DNA from: Archangium minus
GTDB lineage: Bacteria; Myxococcota; Myxococcia; Myxococcales; Myxococcaceae
DNA: 64,000 nt
Reading direction: 5' to 3'
NCBI RefSeq assembly: GCF_044360475.1
Contig: NZ_CP043494.1
Span: 12,028,001 to 12,092,000, forward strand
Each line of letters begins with the position of its first letter. Position 1 is the first letter of the stretch. The notes below the pieces were generated by a model, which was given only the letters and a program-made list of their open reading frames with translations, had not been told where the DNA came from and searched no databases. Both the position numbers and the translations under genes were made by a program. Positions 17,212 through 25,300 of the stretch are shown one piece after another.

Positions 17212-18857
17212 GTATCGGGAAGAAGATCGCCCTGGGCTTCGGCTTGTCCCTGCTGGTGCTGCTCGCCGTGGCACTGGTGGCCTTCCAGGGCGCGCGGCAG
17301 CTCACCGAGACCACCGAGAACCTGGTGGAGAGCCGAGACCAGGGCCGCGCCATCCGCGAGGTGCGCTCGATCCTCGTGAACGCCGAGAGCGGTCAGCGCG
17401 GCTTCCTCCTCACCGGTGAGGAGAGCTACCTGGAGCCCTACCAGAAGGCCCTCCAGGAGCTGAACACGGACATGGATGCCCTGCGCCGGACCCTGGAGGA
17501 CGAGCCGGATCAGCAAGCACGGCTGGCCCGCCTCGAGCCCCTCATCCGCGACAGGCTCTCCGAGCTGGAGACCATCCTCCGCATCCGGCGGGAGCAGAAC
17601 CTGCCCGCGGCGGTGACCCGCTTCCAGCAGTCCCGGGGCAAGCAGCTCATGGAACAAATCCGCCAGGGGCTCGACGAGATGCTCGAGGTCGAGAACCAGC
17701 GGTGGAAGAACGCCGAGCATGAGGCCCGAAACACCTCCGAGCGCATTCTGGTGGTGCTGGGGCTGGGCACGTTGCTGGGCTTCCTCATCGTCGTCCTGGG
17801 CAGCTACCGCGTCACCCGCGGTATCACCGAGCCCCTCGACAAGCTGGTGAAGGGCGCCGAGCAGATCGGCCGCGGCAACTTCGCCCACCGCATTGACGTG
17901 CACCACCAGGACGAGACGGGAGAGCTGGCACGTGCCTTCAACGCCATGGCCGAGCGCCGCCAGCAGGCGGAGGCGCTGTTGGGGAAGCAAGCCGAGGAGC
18001 GCGAGCACACCCTGCGGACGGTGGCCGAGTTCGTCAACCAGCTCGCGGGCACCACCGCGGAGGTCCTCGCCAGCACCACGGAGCAGGTGGCCGGCGCCCA
18101 GGAGCAGGGCAGCGCGGTGGCGCAGACGGTGAGCACCATCGAGGAGATCGCCCAGACGTCGGACGAGGCCGCGGGCCGGGCGCGGGCGGTGAGCGAGTCG
18201 GCGCGCCACTCGGAGGAGGTGGGCAAGAGCGGCCGGCGCGCGGTGGAGGAGGCCGTCGCATCCATGAGCGCCGTGCGCGAGCAGGTGGAGTCCATCGCCT
18301 CGCGCATCCTCGCCCTGGCCGAGCAGGCGCAGGCCATCGGCGACATCATCACCACCGTCAACGACATCTCCGAGCAGACCCACATGCTGGCGCTCAACGC
18401 CTCCATCGAGGCCAGCCGCGCCGGCGAGCACGGCCGGGGCTTCGCCGTCGTGGCCGCCGAGGTGAAGTCCCTGGCGGATCAGTCCAAGAAGGCCACCAAC
18501 CAGGTGCGGCAGATTCTGGGGCAAATCCAGAAGGCCACCCAGGGCGCGGTGATGACGACGGAGGAGGGCACCAAGAGCGTGGCCTCGGCCACCCGGGTCG
18601 TGACGCAGGCGGGCACCCATATCCAGACACTCAGCGAGCTGCTCTCCCAGGCCTCGCTCACCGCGGCGCAGATTTCGGCCTCGGCCAGCCAGCAGGCCAC
18701 TGGCATCGGGCAGATACGTCAGGCCATGCGCGACGTGAGCCAGGCCACCCAGCAGACGCTCACCAGCACCCGGCAGACGGAGCGCGCGATACAGGAGCTC
18801 AACGTCATGGGCCAGAAGCTCAAGGGCCTGCTCAGCGAGTACGGACGCGCGGCATGA
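17208..18857 (+). CDS. Methyl-accepting chemotaxis protein, CHASE3 type (cluster 1)
   Basis: 549 residues. TM1 is at about 8-28 (IALGFGLSLLVLLAVALVAF). The periplasmic domain (about 30-185) carries the CHASE3 signature QRGFLLTGEESYLEPYQ. TM2 is at about 180-202, followed by HAMP (about 203-255) and a long cytoplasmic coiled-coil signalling hairpin with the tip motif LALNASIEASRAGEHGRGF. The C-terminus lacks a CheR-tethering pentapeptide. The start overlaps the previous stop by four bases. CHASE3 receptors often sense envelope or surface conditions rather than a single small ligand; the actual stimulus is unknown. Confidence 0.95.
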   Translation: MSIGKKIALGFGLSLLVLLAVALVAFQGARQLTETTENLVESRDQGRAIREVRSILVNAESGQRGFLLTGEESYLEPYQKALQELNTDMDALRRTLEDEPDQQARLARLEPLIRDRLSELETILRIRREQNLPAAVTRFQQSRGKQLMEQIRQGLDEMLEVENQRWKNAEHEARNTSERILVVLGLGTLLGFLIVVLGSYRVTRGITEPLDKLVKGAEQIGRGNFAHRIDVHHQDETGELARAFNAMAERRQQAEALLGKQAEEREHTLRTVAEFVNQLAGTTAEVLASTTEQVAGAQEQGSAVAQTVSTIEEIAQTSDEAAGRARAVSESARHSEEVGKSGRRAVEEAVASMSAVREQVESIASRILALAEQAQAIGDIITTVNDISEQTHMLALNASIEASRAGEHGRGFAVVAAEVKSLADQSKKATNQVRQILGQIQKATQGAVMTTEEGTKSVASATRVVTQAGTHIQTLSELLSQASLTAAQISASASQQATGIGQIRQAMRDVSQATQQTLTSTRQTERAIQELNVMGQKLKGLLSEYGRAA

Positions 18858-20998
18858 CGATGGACCGGGACAGGCTCGCCCAGGCGTTGATGGCCACGTT
18901 CCTCGAGGAGCTCGAGGAGCACGTGGCCGCGCTCAACCGGGACCTGCTCGCGCTGGAGAAGAACCCCGTGCCCTCGCGCTTCGGCGAGCTGATGACGTCA
19001 CTGCTGCGCACGGTGCACAGCGTGAAGGGGGCCTCGCGGGCGGTGAGCGTGGGCGTCATCGAGATGGCCTGCCACCGGTTGGAGGAGGTGCTGGCAGCGG
19101 TGCAGCGCCTGCACCGCGCGCCCCCGGAGCTGATGGAGCTGTGCTTCACCGCCGCGGACGCGCTGGACGACGCGGGACGGCGGTTGGCGCAAAAGCAGGA
19201 CATGAAGGGCTCGCCGCTGGAGGCCCTGCTGCCCCGGCTGGAGGAGGCGGCGCGTGCCCCCGAGTCCATCCGGCCCACGCCGCCAGAGCCCGTGCGCGCT
19301 TCCCAGCCCGAGCTCCCCCCTCCTGCGCCTCCCACGGAAGTCCCCGCCCCCGGAGCGGAAGGACTGCCGGTGCGCGTGTCCGCCCAGAAGCTGGACGCAT
19401 TGCTGGCCCGGAGCGGCGAGCTGCGCGTGGCCGGCCTGCGCATGGAGGGACGGGTGGAGGTGATGGAGTCGGTGCGCGAGGAGCTGCACCAGCTCCGCCT
19501 CCAGCTGAAGGGCGCGGAAGAAGCAGCGGTGCGACGGCTGGAGACGCGGCTGGCGCAGCTCGGCCGAGAGCTCGCGGCGGACCGGCGGACGCTGCTGCAG
19601 GCCACGAGCGGCCTGGACGAGGAGGTGCGGCGCGCGCGCACCCTGTCCTTCGCCGAGGGCTGCGCGGGACTGGAGCGCACCGCGAGAGACTTGGCGCACG
19701 CCGCGGGCAAGGAGGTGAGGTTCGAGATGCGGGGCGGCGCGCTGGAGTTGGACCGCTCGCTGCTGCAAGGCCTGCGCGAGCCCCTGCTGCACCTGGTGCG
19801 CAACGCGGTGGCGCACGGGGTGGAGACGCCGGAGGAGCGACGCAAGGCGGGCAAGCCCGAGGAGGGCCGGGTGACGCTGTCCGCGCGGCTGCGCGGGGGC
19901 CGCGTGCAGGTGATGGTGGAGGACGACGGGCGGGGGTTGGACCTGGCCAGCATTCGCGCGCGAGGGCGAGCCCGGGGGCTGCCCGTGCTGGAGGATGCCG
20001 GGGACGTGCGGCTCATCTTCATGTCCGGCCTGTCCACCGCGGATTCGGTGACGTCCGTGTCCGGCCGCGGAGTGGGGCTGGACGTGGTGCGCGCGCAGGT
20101 GGAGGCCATGCGCGGCAGCGTGGACGTGTCCTTCGAACCAGGCCAGGGTACGCGCTTCGTCCTGGACGTGCCCCTCACGCTCAGCACGCTGCGGGTGCTG
20201 TTGGTCACGGCGGGAGGGCAGACCTTCGCGGTCGCGGGGGAGAGTGTGGAGCGGCTGTTGCGCCTGGAGCCCGGAGACGTCCGGGTGGTGGAGGGACGCC
20301 AGTTGTGGACGGCCCCCCAGGCCCTGGTGCCCCTGGCCACGCTGAGCACGGTGCTCGGCCTGCCCGCCAGTGTCCCGCGCGCGCACCCCGGGGCCATGGT
20401 GCTGAGCGCGGGCGAGCTGCGCGCCGTGCTGGTGGTGGACGAGGTGGTGGCCGAGCAGGAGGTGCTCATCCGCGGCCTGGGTCCGCGCATCCGCCGCGCG
20501 CGCCACGTCACGGGGATGGCGGTGCTGCCGGACGGGCGCATGGCCCCGTTGCTCAATGCCCCCTCGTTGGTGCGCGCCGCCGAGGGCCGTACCGCTCCCA
20601 CGGGCCTCTTCCCCACGCCTGTCGAGAAGAAGGCCCGCAGGCGCGTCCTCCTCGCCGACGACTCGATGACCACCCGCGCCCTGGAGCAGAGCATCCTCGA
20701 GGCGGCCGGCTACGACGTACTGTCCTGCGTGGACGGGCAGGAGGCCTGGGAGCGGCTGCAAGCGGAGGGAGCCGAGGCCATCGTCTCGGACGTGGAGATG
20801 CCGCGCATGGACGGCTTCGCCCTCACCGAGGCGGTGCGCGGTTCACCCCGCTTCAATCGGCTGCCCGTGGTACTCGTCACCGCGCGCTCCAAGCCTGAGG
20901 ACAAGGCACGGGGCCTTCAGGTGGGCGCCAGCGCCTACCTGGTCAAGAGCGCATTTGATCAGACCCAACTACTGGAGACCCTGAGGCAGCTCCTATGA
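18854..20998 (+). CDS. cheA: Hybrid chemotaxis kinase CheA with C-terminal receiver
   Basis: 714 residues. The Hpt domain has phosphoacceptor His55 in RTVHSVKGAS. A Pro-rich linker follows (about 135-170), then the dimerisation segment (about 175-265), the ATPase domain with LVRNAVAHGVETPEERRKAG (N-box) and DDGRGLD and SGRGVGLDVV (G-boxes), and a CheW-like domain (about 440-570). A receiver domain (about 594-714) has phospho-Asp near 645 in IVSDVEMPRMDG. The CheA-REC fusion is the arrangement of WspE and of Myxococcus FrzE-like kinases. No separate P2 domain is seen. A second ATG six bases downstream is an alternative start. No free CheY lies in this cluster, so the receiver or a distant regulator is the output. 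Confidence 0.95.
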   Translation: MTMDRDRLAQALMATFLEELEEHVAALNRDLLALEKNPVPSRFGELMTSLLRTVHSVKGASRAVSVGVIEMACHRLEEVLAAVQRLHRAPPELMELCFTAADALDDAGRRLAQKQDMKGSPLEALLPRLEEAARAPESIRPTPPEPVRASQPELPPPAPPTEVPAPGAEGLPVRVSAQKLDALLARSGELRVAGLRMEGRVEVMESVREELHQLRLQLKGAEEAAVRRLETRLAQLGRELAADRRTLLQATSGLDEEVRRARTLSFAEGCAGLERTARDLAHAAGKEVRFEMRGGALELDRSLLQGLREPLLHLVRNAVAHGVETPEERRKAGKPEEGRVTLSARLRGGRVQVMVEDDGRGLDLASIRARGRARGLPVLEDAGDVRLIFMSGLSTADSVTSVSGRGVGLDVVRAQVEAMRGSVDVSFEPGQGTRFVLDVPLTLSTLRVLLVTAGGQTFAVAGESVERLLRLEPGDVRVVEGRQLWTAPQALVPLATLSTVLGLPASVPRAHPGAMVLSAGELRAVLVVDEVVAEQEVLIRGLGPRIRRARHVTGMAVLPDGRMAPLLNAPSLVRAAEGRTAPTGLFPTPVEKKARRRVLLADDSMTTRALEQSILEAAGYDVLSCVDGQEAWERLQAEGAEAIVSDVEMPRMDGFALTEAVRGSPRFNRLPVVLVTARSKPEDKARGLQVGASAYLVKSAFDQTQLLETLRQLL

Positions 20999-22053
20999 AG
21001 CCCGACAAGCTCCGCGTCCTCGTCGCAGAAGACTCCCCCACCGCCCGGCGACTGCTGGTGGAAATCCTGCGCGCCGACCCCGCCTTCGAGGTGGTGGGCG
21101 AGGCGAAGGACGGCGTGGAGGCGCTGGAGCTCACGCGCCGCCTGCGGCCGGACCTCATCACCATGGACATCCAGATGCCGAACATGGATGGACTGGAGGC
21201 CACCAAGCGCATCATGACGGAGGTACCCACACCGGTGGTGGTGGTGTCCACACTGGTGGAGCGAGACATCCAGACGTCCATGGCCGCGCTGCGCTCCGGG
21301 GCGCTGGCGGTGCTGCAGAAGCTGGTGGGCCCGCAGGCGCCGGACTTCGAGGACGAGGCCCGCCGGCTGCGAGACACAGTGAAGGCCATGGCCGAGGTGA
21401 AGGTGGTCCGGCACTGGCCCACGCGCGAGGCCCCGCTCACGCCGATGCCTCCGGTGGCACAGGCTCGCCGGAGCAAGCCCGCGCTGCTCGCCATCGCCGC
21501 CTCCACGGGAGGCCCCGCGGCACTGCACCGCATCCTCTCGGAGCTACCTGCCGGCTACCCGCTGCCCATCCTCGTGGTGCAGCACATCGCCCTGGGCTTT
21601 GCCCGCGGACTGGCCACGTGGTTGGAAAGCGTGTGTCCGTTGGAGGTGAAGGTGGCCGAGGATGGCGAGACCCTGCGTCCGGGCGTCGTCTACATCGCCC
21701 CAGACGATCGTCACCTCGGGGTGCGAGAGGACAGGCGCGTGGAGGTGTCCAACGCGGCACCGGTAGGTGGCTTCCGGCCCTCCGGCTCCTGGCTCTTCCG
21801 CTCGGCGAGCCGGGTCTTCGGCCCCTCGATGGCCGCCGCGGTCCTCACCGGGATGGGGCAGGACGGTCTAGACGGTTTGCGGGAGGTGCATGAAGCCGGG
21901 GGCTGGGTCATGGCCCAGGACGAAGCCACCAGTGTCGTCTATGGGATGCCTGGAGTGGCGGTGGCCGCCGGAGTGGCCGATGAGATCCTCCCACTAGGTG
22001 ACTTCTCCCGGCGCTTCCGGGAGCTTGCCGGCCTGGAGGGCGAGCGAGCATAA
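20995..22053 (+). CDS. cheB: Chemoreceptor methylesterase CheB
   Basis: 352 residues. The N-terminal receiver (about 6-125) has phospho-Asp58 in ITMDIQMPNMDG. The C-terminal methylesterase/deamidase (about 160-350) shows the Ser-His-Asp triad region: ASTGGPAALHRIL, VVQHIALGFARGLA and LTGMGQDGLDG. CheB removes the methyl groups added by CheR, closing the adaptation loop. It starts in a 4-base overlap with cheA and is the last gene of cluster 1, followed seven bases later by a hairpin terminator. Confidence 0.96.
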   Translation: MKPDKLRVLVAEDSPTARRLLVEILRADPAFEVVGEAKDGVEALELTRRLRPDLITMDIQMPNMDGLEATKRIMTEVPTPVVVVSTLVERDIQTSMAALRSGALAVLQKLVGPQAPDFEDEARRLRDTVKAMAEVKVVRHWPTREAPLTPMPPVAQARRSKPALLAIAASTGGPAALHRILSELPAGYPLPILVVQHIALGFARGLATWLESVCPLEVKVAEDGETLRPGVVYIAPDDRHLGVREDRRVEVSNAAPVGGFRPSGSWLFRSASRVFGPSMAAAVLTGMGQDGLDGLREVHEAGGWVMAQDEATSVVYGMPGVAVAAGVADEILPLGDFSRRFRELAGLEGERA

Positions 22054-22059
22054 AAGGGA

Positions 22060-22086
22060 CGGGCACGCCGTACGTGCCCGCTTTAT
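22060..22086 (+). terminator. Hairpin terminator after chemosensory cluster 1
   Basis: CGGGCACG and CGTGCCCG form a perfect 8-bp stem around a 5-base loop (CCGTA) immediately after the cheB stop, followed by CTTTAT. The U-tract is short, so termination may be partial. Confidence 0.65.
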
Positions 22087-22187
22087 CTTCCGTTCGACGG
22101 TCGCCGGAGTGCCCGCCAATCAGGCTGGACGGAGCCTGGGTGAAATGAAATGAAGAGGAGAGCCCCTACGCCCGTTGTGGCGACACC

Positions 22188-23867
22188 ATGAGTCTGCCCG
22201 CGTCCGGATTTGAGATGGCGTTCAAGGCCCTGCCGGAACCGTCCTACCTCCTGGACGAGGCGGGCCGTCTGTTGGCCTGCAGCGCAGTGGGCGCAAGCGT
22301 CCTGGGGATGCCCCCTGAGCTGCTCGCGGGCCAGCCATGGGCCCGGTTGGCGCTCGGCCCTGAAGAGGTGACCCTGCTGGAGTCTGGGAGAGCCGTGGCG
22401 CTGGCCACCGGCGCACCGCATTCGGTGCAGGCCACCTGGCCGAGCCAGACCGGAGCCCGTCCCCATACCTTCTGCTTCACCCCGGTGACTGACGGACAGG
22501 GCCCCGTGCGCATGTTGGTGACGGTGCGTCCGCTCACCGAAGCGGAGGCTGTGTATTCGCGCGCCCTGGCGCTGGAACAGGCCTCGCGCGCCGAGGTGGA
22601 AGCCGCCGAGCGCCGACAGTCCTTCCTCTACCAGGCGATGACGACGCTCTTCGCCCATCCGCCGGATCCGCAGGGCATGTACACGCTGCTGGCCCACCTG
22701 GCGGTGCCGGACCTGGCGGACTGGTGTCTGGTGGACGCGGTGGAGCAGGGCCCGTGGGTGTCGCGCGTGGCGGTAGCGCACCTGGACCCGACCCAGACGG
22801 AGCAGGCGAACGCGTTGCCCAAGCGCTTCGAGCGGCGCGAGGCGCCCGTGGGCGTGCTGCGGGTGCTGCACACGGGAGAGCCCGAGCTGGTCCCCGCGGT
22901 GACGGACTCCCTGCTGCGCGCCGCGGCCTCCGAGCCCGAGCACCCGGCGCTGCTCAGCCGGCTGCAGGCGCGCTCGTACATGATCATCCCGCTGAAGGCG
23001 CGGGGGCACACGCTGGGGGCGGTGACGTTCGTCTCGGGAGCCTCGGGGCGGCGCTACGGCCCGAGTGACCTGGCGCTGGCGGAGGACCTGTGCGTGCGGG
23101 CCAGCCTGGCCATCGACAACGCGCGGCTCTTTGGCGAGTCACGGCGAGCGACGCGGGCGCGCGAGGACCTGTTGGCGGTGGTGTCGCACGACTTGAAGAA
23201 CCCGCTGGGCGTGGTGCAGCTGGCGTCGGCGCTGCTGCTGCGGGGCTCACAGGGGAAGCCGGGCAGCGAGCAGGTGCAGAAGCAGGCGGGCCGCATCCAG
23301 GCGGCGGCGGACCGGATGGGTCGGCTCATCTCGGACCTGTTGGACTGGGGCCGGATCGAAGCGGGCGGACTGCCGTTGGAGCCGTCGGAGCAGGACGTGG
23401 CGTCGCTGCTGATGGAGGCGCTGGAGAGCGTGCGTCCACTAGCGGAGGCGCGGGGGCTGCGGGTAGCGGCGGAGCTGCCGGACGAGGACGTGCGGGTGAA
23501 GTGCGACCGGACGCGGGTGTTGCAGGTGTTCGGCAACCTGCTGGGCAACGGGGTGAAGTTCACACCCGATGGTGGGCAGCTGACGGTGGGGGCGCGGGTG
23601 CTCCGGGACGAGGTGCAGCTGTGGGTGAAGGACACAGGCATGGGCATCCCGGCCGAGGCACTGCCGCACGTCTTCGAGCGCTACTGGCAGGCGAAGGACG
23701 CGGAGAGCCGGGGCACGGGCCTGGGGCTGACGATCGCCAAGGGTATCGTGGAGGCGCACGGGGGCCGCATCTGGGCGCGGAGCGAGCGAGGCCAGGGCAG
23801 CACCTTCACCTTCACGCTGCCGATGCACGACAAGAGCACCCGACGGGACGCCCAGTCCGCCGTGTAA
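22188..23867 (+). CDS. Sensor histidine kinase (PAS-GAF-HK)
   Basis: 559 residues, soluble. Residues about 8-115 form a PAS-like sensor (LPEPSYLLDEAGRLLACSA). Residues about 150-310 form a GAF domain. HisKA has its phosphoacceptor His in LAVVSHDLKNPLGVVQLA (about 335), and the HATPase has NLLGNGVKFTP, DTGMGIP and GTGLGLTIAKGIVEAHGG. It lies 134 bases downstream of cheB on the same strand but beyond a terminator, so it is probably a separate unit. No good Shine-Dalgarno sits at the usual distance; GAAGAGGAG is about 30 bases upstream, so the start is less certain. No partner receiver is adjacent. Confidence 0.92.
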   Translation: MSLPASGFEMAFKALPEPSYLLDEAGRLLACSAVGASVLGMPPELLAGQPWARLALGPEEVTLLESGRAVALATGAPHSVQATWPSQTGARPHTFCFTPVTDGQGPVRMLVTVRPLTEAEAVYSRALALEQASRAEVEAAERRQSFLYQAMTTLFAHPPDPQGMYTLLAHLAVPDLADWCLVDAVEQGPWVSRVAVAHLDPTQTEQANALPKRFERREAPVGVLRVLHTGEPELVPAVTDSLLRAAASEPEHPALLSRLQARSYMIIPLKARGHTLGAVTFVSGASGRRYGPSDLALAEDLCVRASLAIDNARLFGESRRATRAREDLLAVVSHDLKNPLGVVQLASALLLRGSQGKPGSEQVQKQAGRIQAAADRMGRLISDLLDWGRIEAGGLPLEPSEQDVASLLMEALESVRPLAEARGLRVAAELPDEDVRVKCDRTRVLQVFGNLLGNGVKFTPDGGQLTVGARVLRDEVQLWVKDTGMGIPAEALPHVFERYWQAKDAESRGTGLGLTIAKGIVEAHGGRIWARSERGQGSTFTFTLPMHDKSTRRDAQSAV

Positions 23868-23879
23868 CGCGCACCTCCT

Positions 23880-23913
23880 CCCTCTCCCTCTGGGAGAGGG
23901 TCGGGGTGAGGGT
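23880..23913. repeat. Dispersed palindromic repeat, copy A
   Basis: A 9-bp stem (CCCTCTCCC / GGGAGAGGG) around TCT, followed by TCGGGGTGAGGGT. The same element occurs at 46744-46777 and, inverted, at 54410-54444. It lies between convergent genes. Similar REP-like elements are common between genes in many Gram-negative genomes and may act as weak terminators or mRNA stabilisers. Confidence 0.75.
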
Positions 23914-23922
23914 ATAGAGGAA

Positions 23923-24474
23923 TCAACCTTCGTCCCGAGGGAGGAGACCCGCGCGGAGGGCCTTCTCCCTCGCATCGTCCACGACGTTCAGGATGCGGGA
24001 AGACGATGGGAAGACGCGCTCCGCCAACGCACCGAGCTTCAGGGCCTTCTCCAGCATGTCCGTCCTCCGCTCGGTAACCCAAAAGTCGATGAGCCCCGCC
24101 CATGAGTTCTCGAGCGCGCGCAAGGCACTCGCCGCACTCTCCTCGAAGAGCGTCTCCGCCAGCTCCGACGAGTTGCGAAAGACATACATGAAGTGGGCAA
24201 GCTCCAGCAGCGCCGGAGCGCTCCGGGCCGAAGCCTGAACAGCATCCTCCAGCAAGCGCTGAATCTCCGCGAGCGCCTGTTCCGAAGCGACTCCGGGCTC
24301 ATCGGTCAGCCGCAACAGTCGCGCGAGCTCCAACAAGTTGGGAGTAAAGGCGGGACAAGCCCGAGCGAGAGCACGAAGCTGCTGGAGCTGCTCCGGACTC
24401 GCCTCGCGAGCGGAGCCAACCTCCCGAGCCGCGCGCATCCAGGCCATCATCTCATCGAGACTGGGATGTGACAT
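23923..24474 (-). CDS. Helical hypothetical protein
   Basis: 183 residues from the ATG at 24474, with no signal peptide or membrane segment. The sequence is predicted almost wholly alpha-helical, with paired helices such as PNLLELARLLRLTD, PALLELAHFMYVFRN and MLEKALKLGALAERVFP that recall degenerate TPR-like repeats. I do not recognise the family. It is divergent from the exported protein at 24629 with a 154-base gap, and its stop is close to the palindromic repeat at 23880-23913. An immunity or scaffold role is possible but nothing here shows it. Confidence 0.75.
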   Translation of the reverse strand: MSHPSLDEMMAWMRAAREVGSAREASPEQLQQLRALARACPAFTPNLLELARLLRLTDEPGVASEQALAEIQRLLEDAVQASARSAPALLELAHFMYVFRNSSELAETLFEESAASALRALENSWAGLIDFWVTERRTDMLEKALKLGALAERVFPSSSRILNVVDDAREKALRAGLLPRDEG

Positions 24475-24628
24475 CGGATTCTCAGACTTTATCCAAGAAG
24501 TGCGTCTGCTCCTTAATGAGCGAGGATAACTTTCCTGGTCGTTCAGGAAAGGCGAGAACCTCCCCGCGGAGAAACCGCGTGCCCCGGGTTCCGGCGGCCC
24601 CGTCCGCCCGGTTATCGTGCGTGCGTCC

Positions 24629-25300
24629 ATGCGCTCCCTCCTTTTCGCCCTCCTCGCGTTCTCCGTGGCCGAGCCCGCGCACGCGCAACAGGAAGGCACC
24701 ACCCCGCTCCCCACCACGCCAGCGCGAGCCCTCCCCGGCTCTGAGCTGCACGTGGACCTCGGCGCTCTCTCTGGCGGCTACACGCACGCAGGCGGCGCCA
24801 CGATGGAGCCCTTCGCCGCGCAAGCCGCCTCGGGCCACGTCCTGCTCGAAGGCCTGACCCTCGATGGCGGCGTCCTCTCCCTCGTGCCCCTGCAGCGCGG
24901 TGGCGCGGGCGCCAGCCTCACCCTCACCGCCCGCGTCGGCTACACCGGCGAGCGCTGGAGCCTCATCGGTGGCCCCGTGCTCGGCATCGCCTACTCCGCG
25001 CGCCCCGTCCTCCAGGTGCTCCCCTCCATCAAGGCCCTCTACCGCGTGGGCCCCGTGGACCTGCACGCGGGCCTGCTCGACCTGCACGGCCTCGTCCCCG
25101 CCCACCTCGGCGCTTCCTGGAAAGGCCTTGGCCTCGCATACGTACTTCCCCTGGGTGCCCGCGCCTGGGCGAGCCTTCCCCTCTCCACCACCCTGAGTCT
25201 GCGCGTGGAGGGCTTCGCCTTCCGCCTCGCCAGCGCCCAATCCGCGATGCTCACCGTGGGCCTCACCGCCCGCCCCTCTTCCCCAGGAACCCGGCCATGA
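24629..25300 (+). CDS. Exported protein, probable small outer-membrane barrel
   Basis: 223 residues from the ATG at 24629; a GTG 12 bases upstream is an alternative. The signal peptide is MRSLLFALLAFSVAEPAHA. The mature part is rich in alternating hydrophobic and Gly/Leu strands (LHVDLGALSGGYTH, LTLTARVGYTGERWSLIGG, LSLRVEGFAFRLA), suggesting about eight beta-strands. It overlaps the next gene by four bases (ATGA), so it is translationally coupled to a glycosidase lipoprotein. The pair may act together at the outer membrane, for example as an anchor or channel for sugar release. Confidence 0.75.
   Translation: MRSLLFALLAFSVAEPAHAQQEGTTPLPTTPARALPGSELHVDLGALSGGYTHAGGATMEPFAAQAASGHVLLEGLTLDGGVLSLVPLQRGGAGASLTLTARVGYTGERWSLIGGPVLGIAYSARPVLQVLPSIKALYRVGPVDLHAGLLDLHGLVPAHLGASWKGLGLAYVLPLGARAWASLPLSTTLSLRVEGFAFRLASAQSAMLTVGLTARPSSPGTRP

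Noticed and set aside
16806..18620. 604-residue minus-strand frame opposite the cluster 1 receptor
   Set aside because: Composition typical of antisense to a coding strand; the plus strand encodes a normal MCP.
18832..20761. Long minus-strand frames opposite the cluster 1 CheA
   Set aside because: Shadow frames with Ser/Arg- or His/Gln-rich products; the plus strand has a full CheA-REC.
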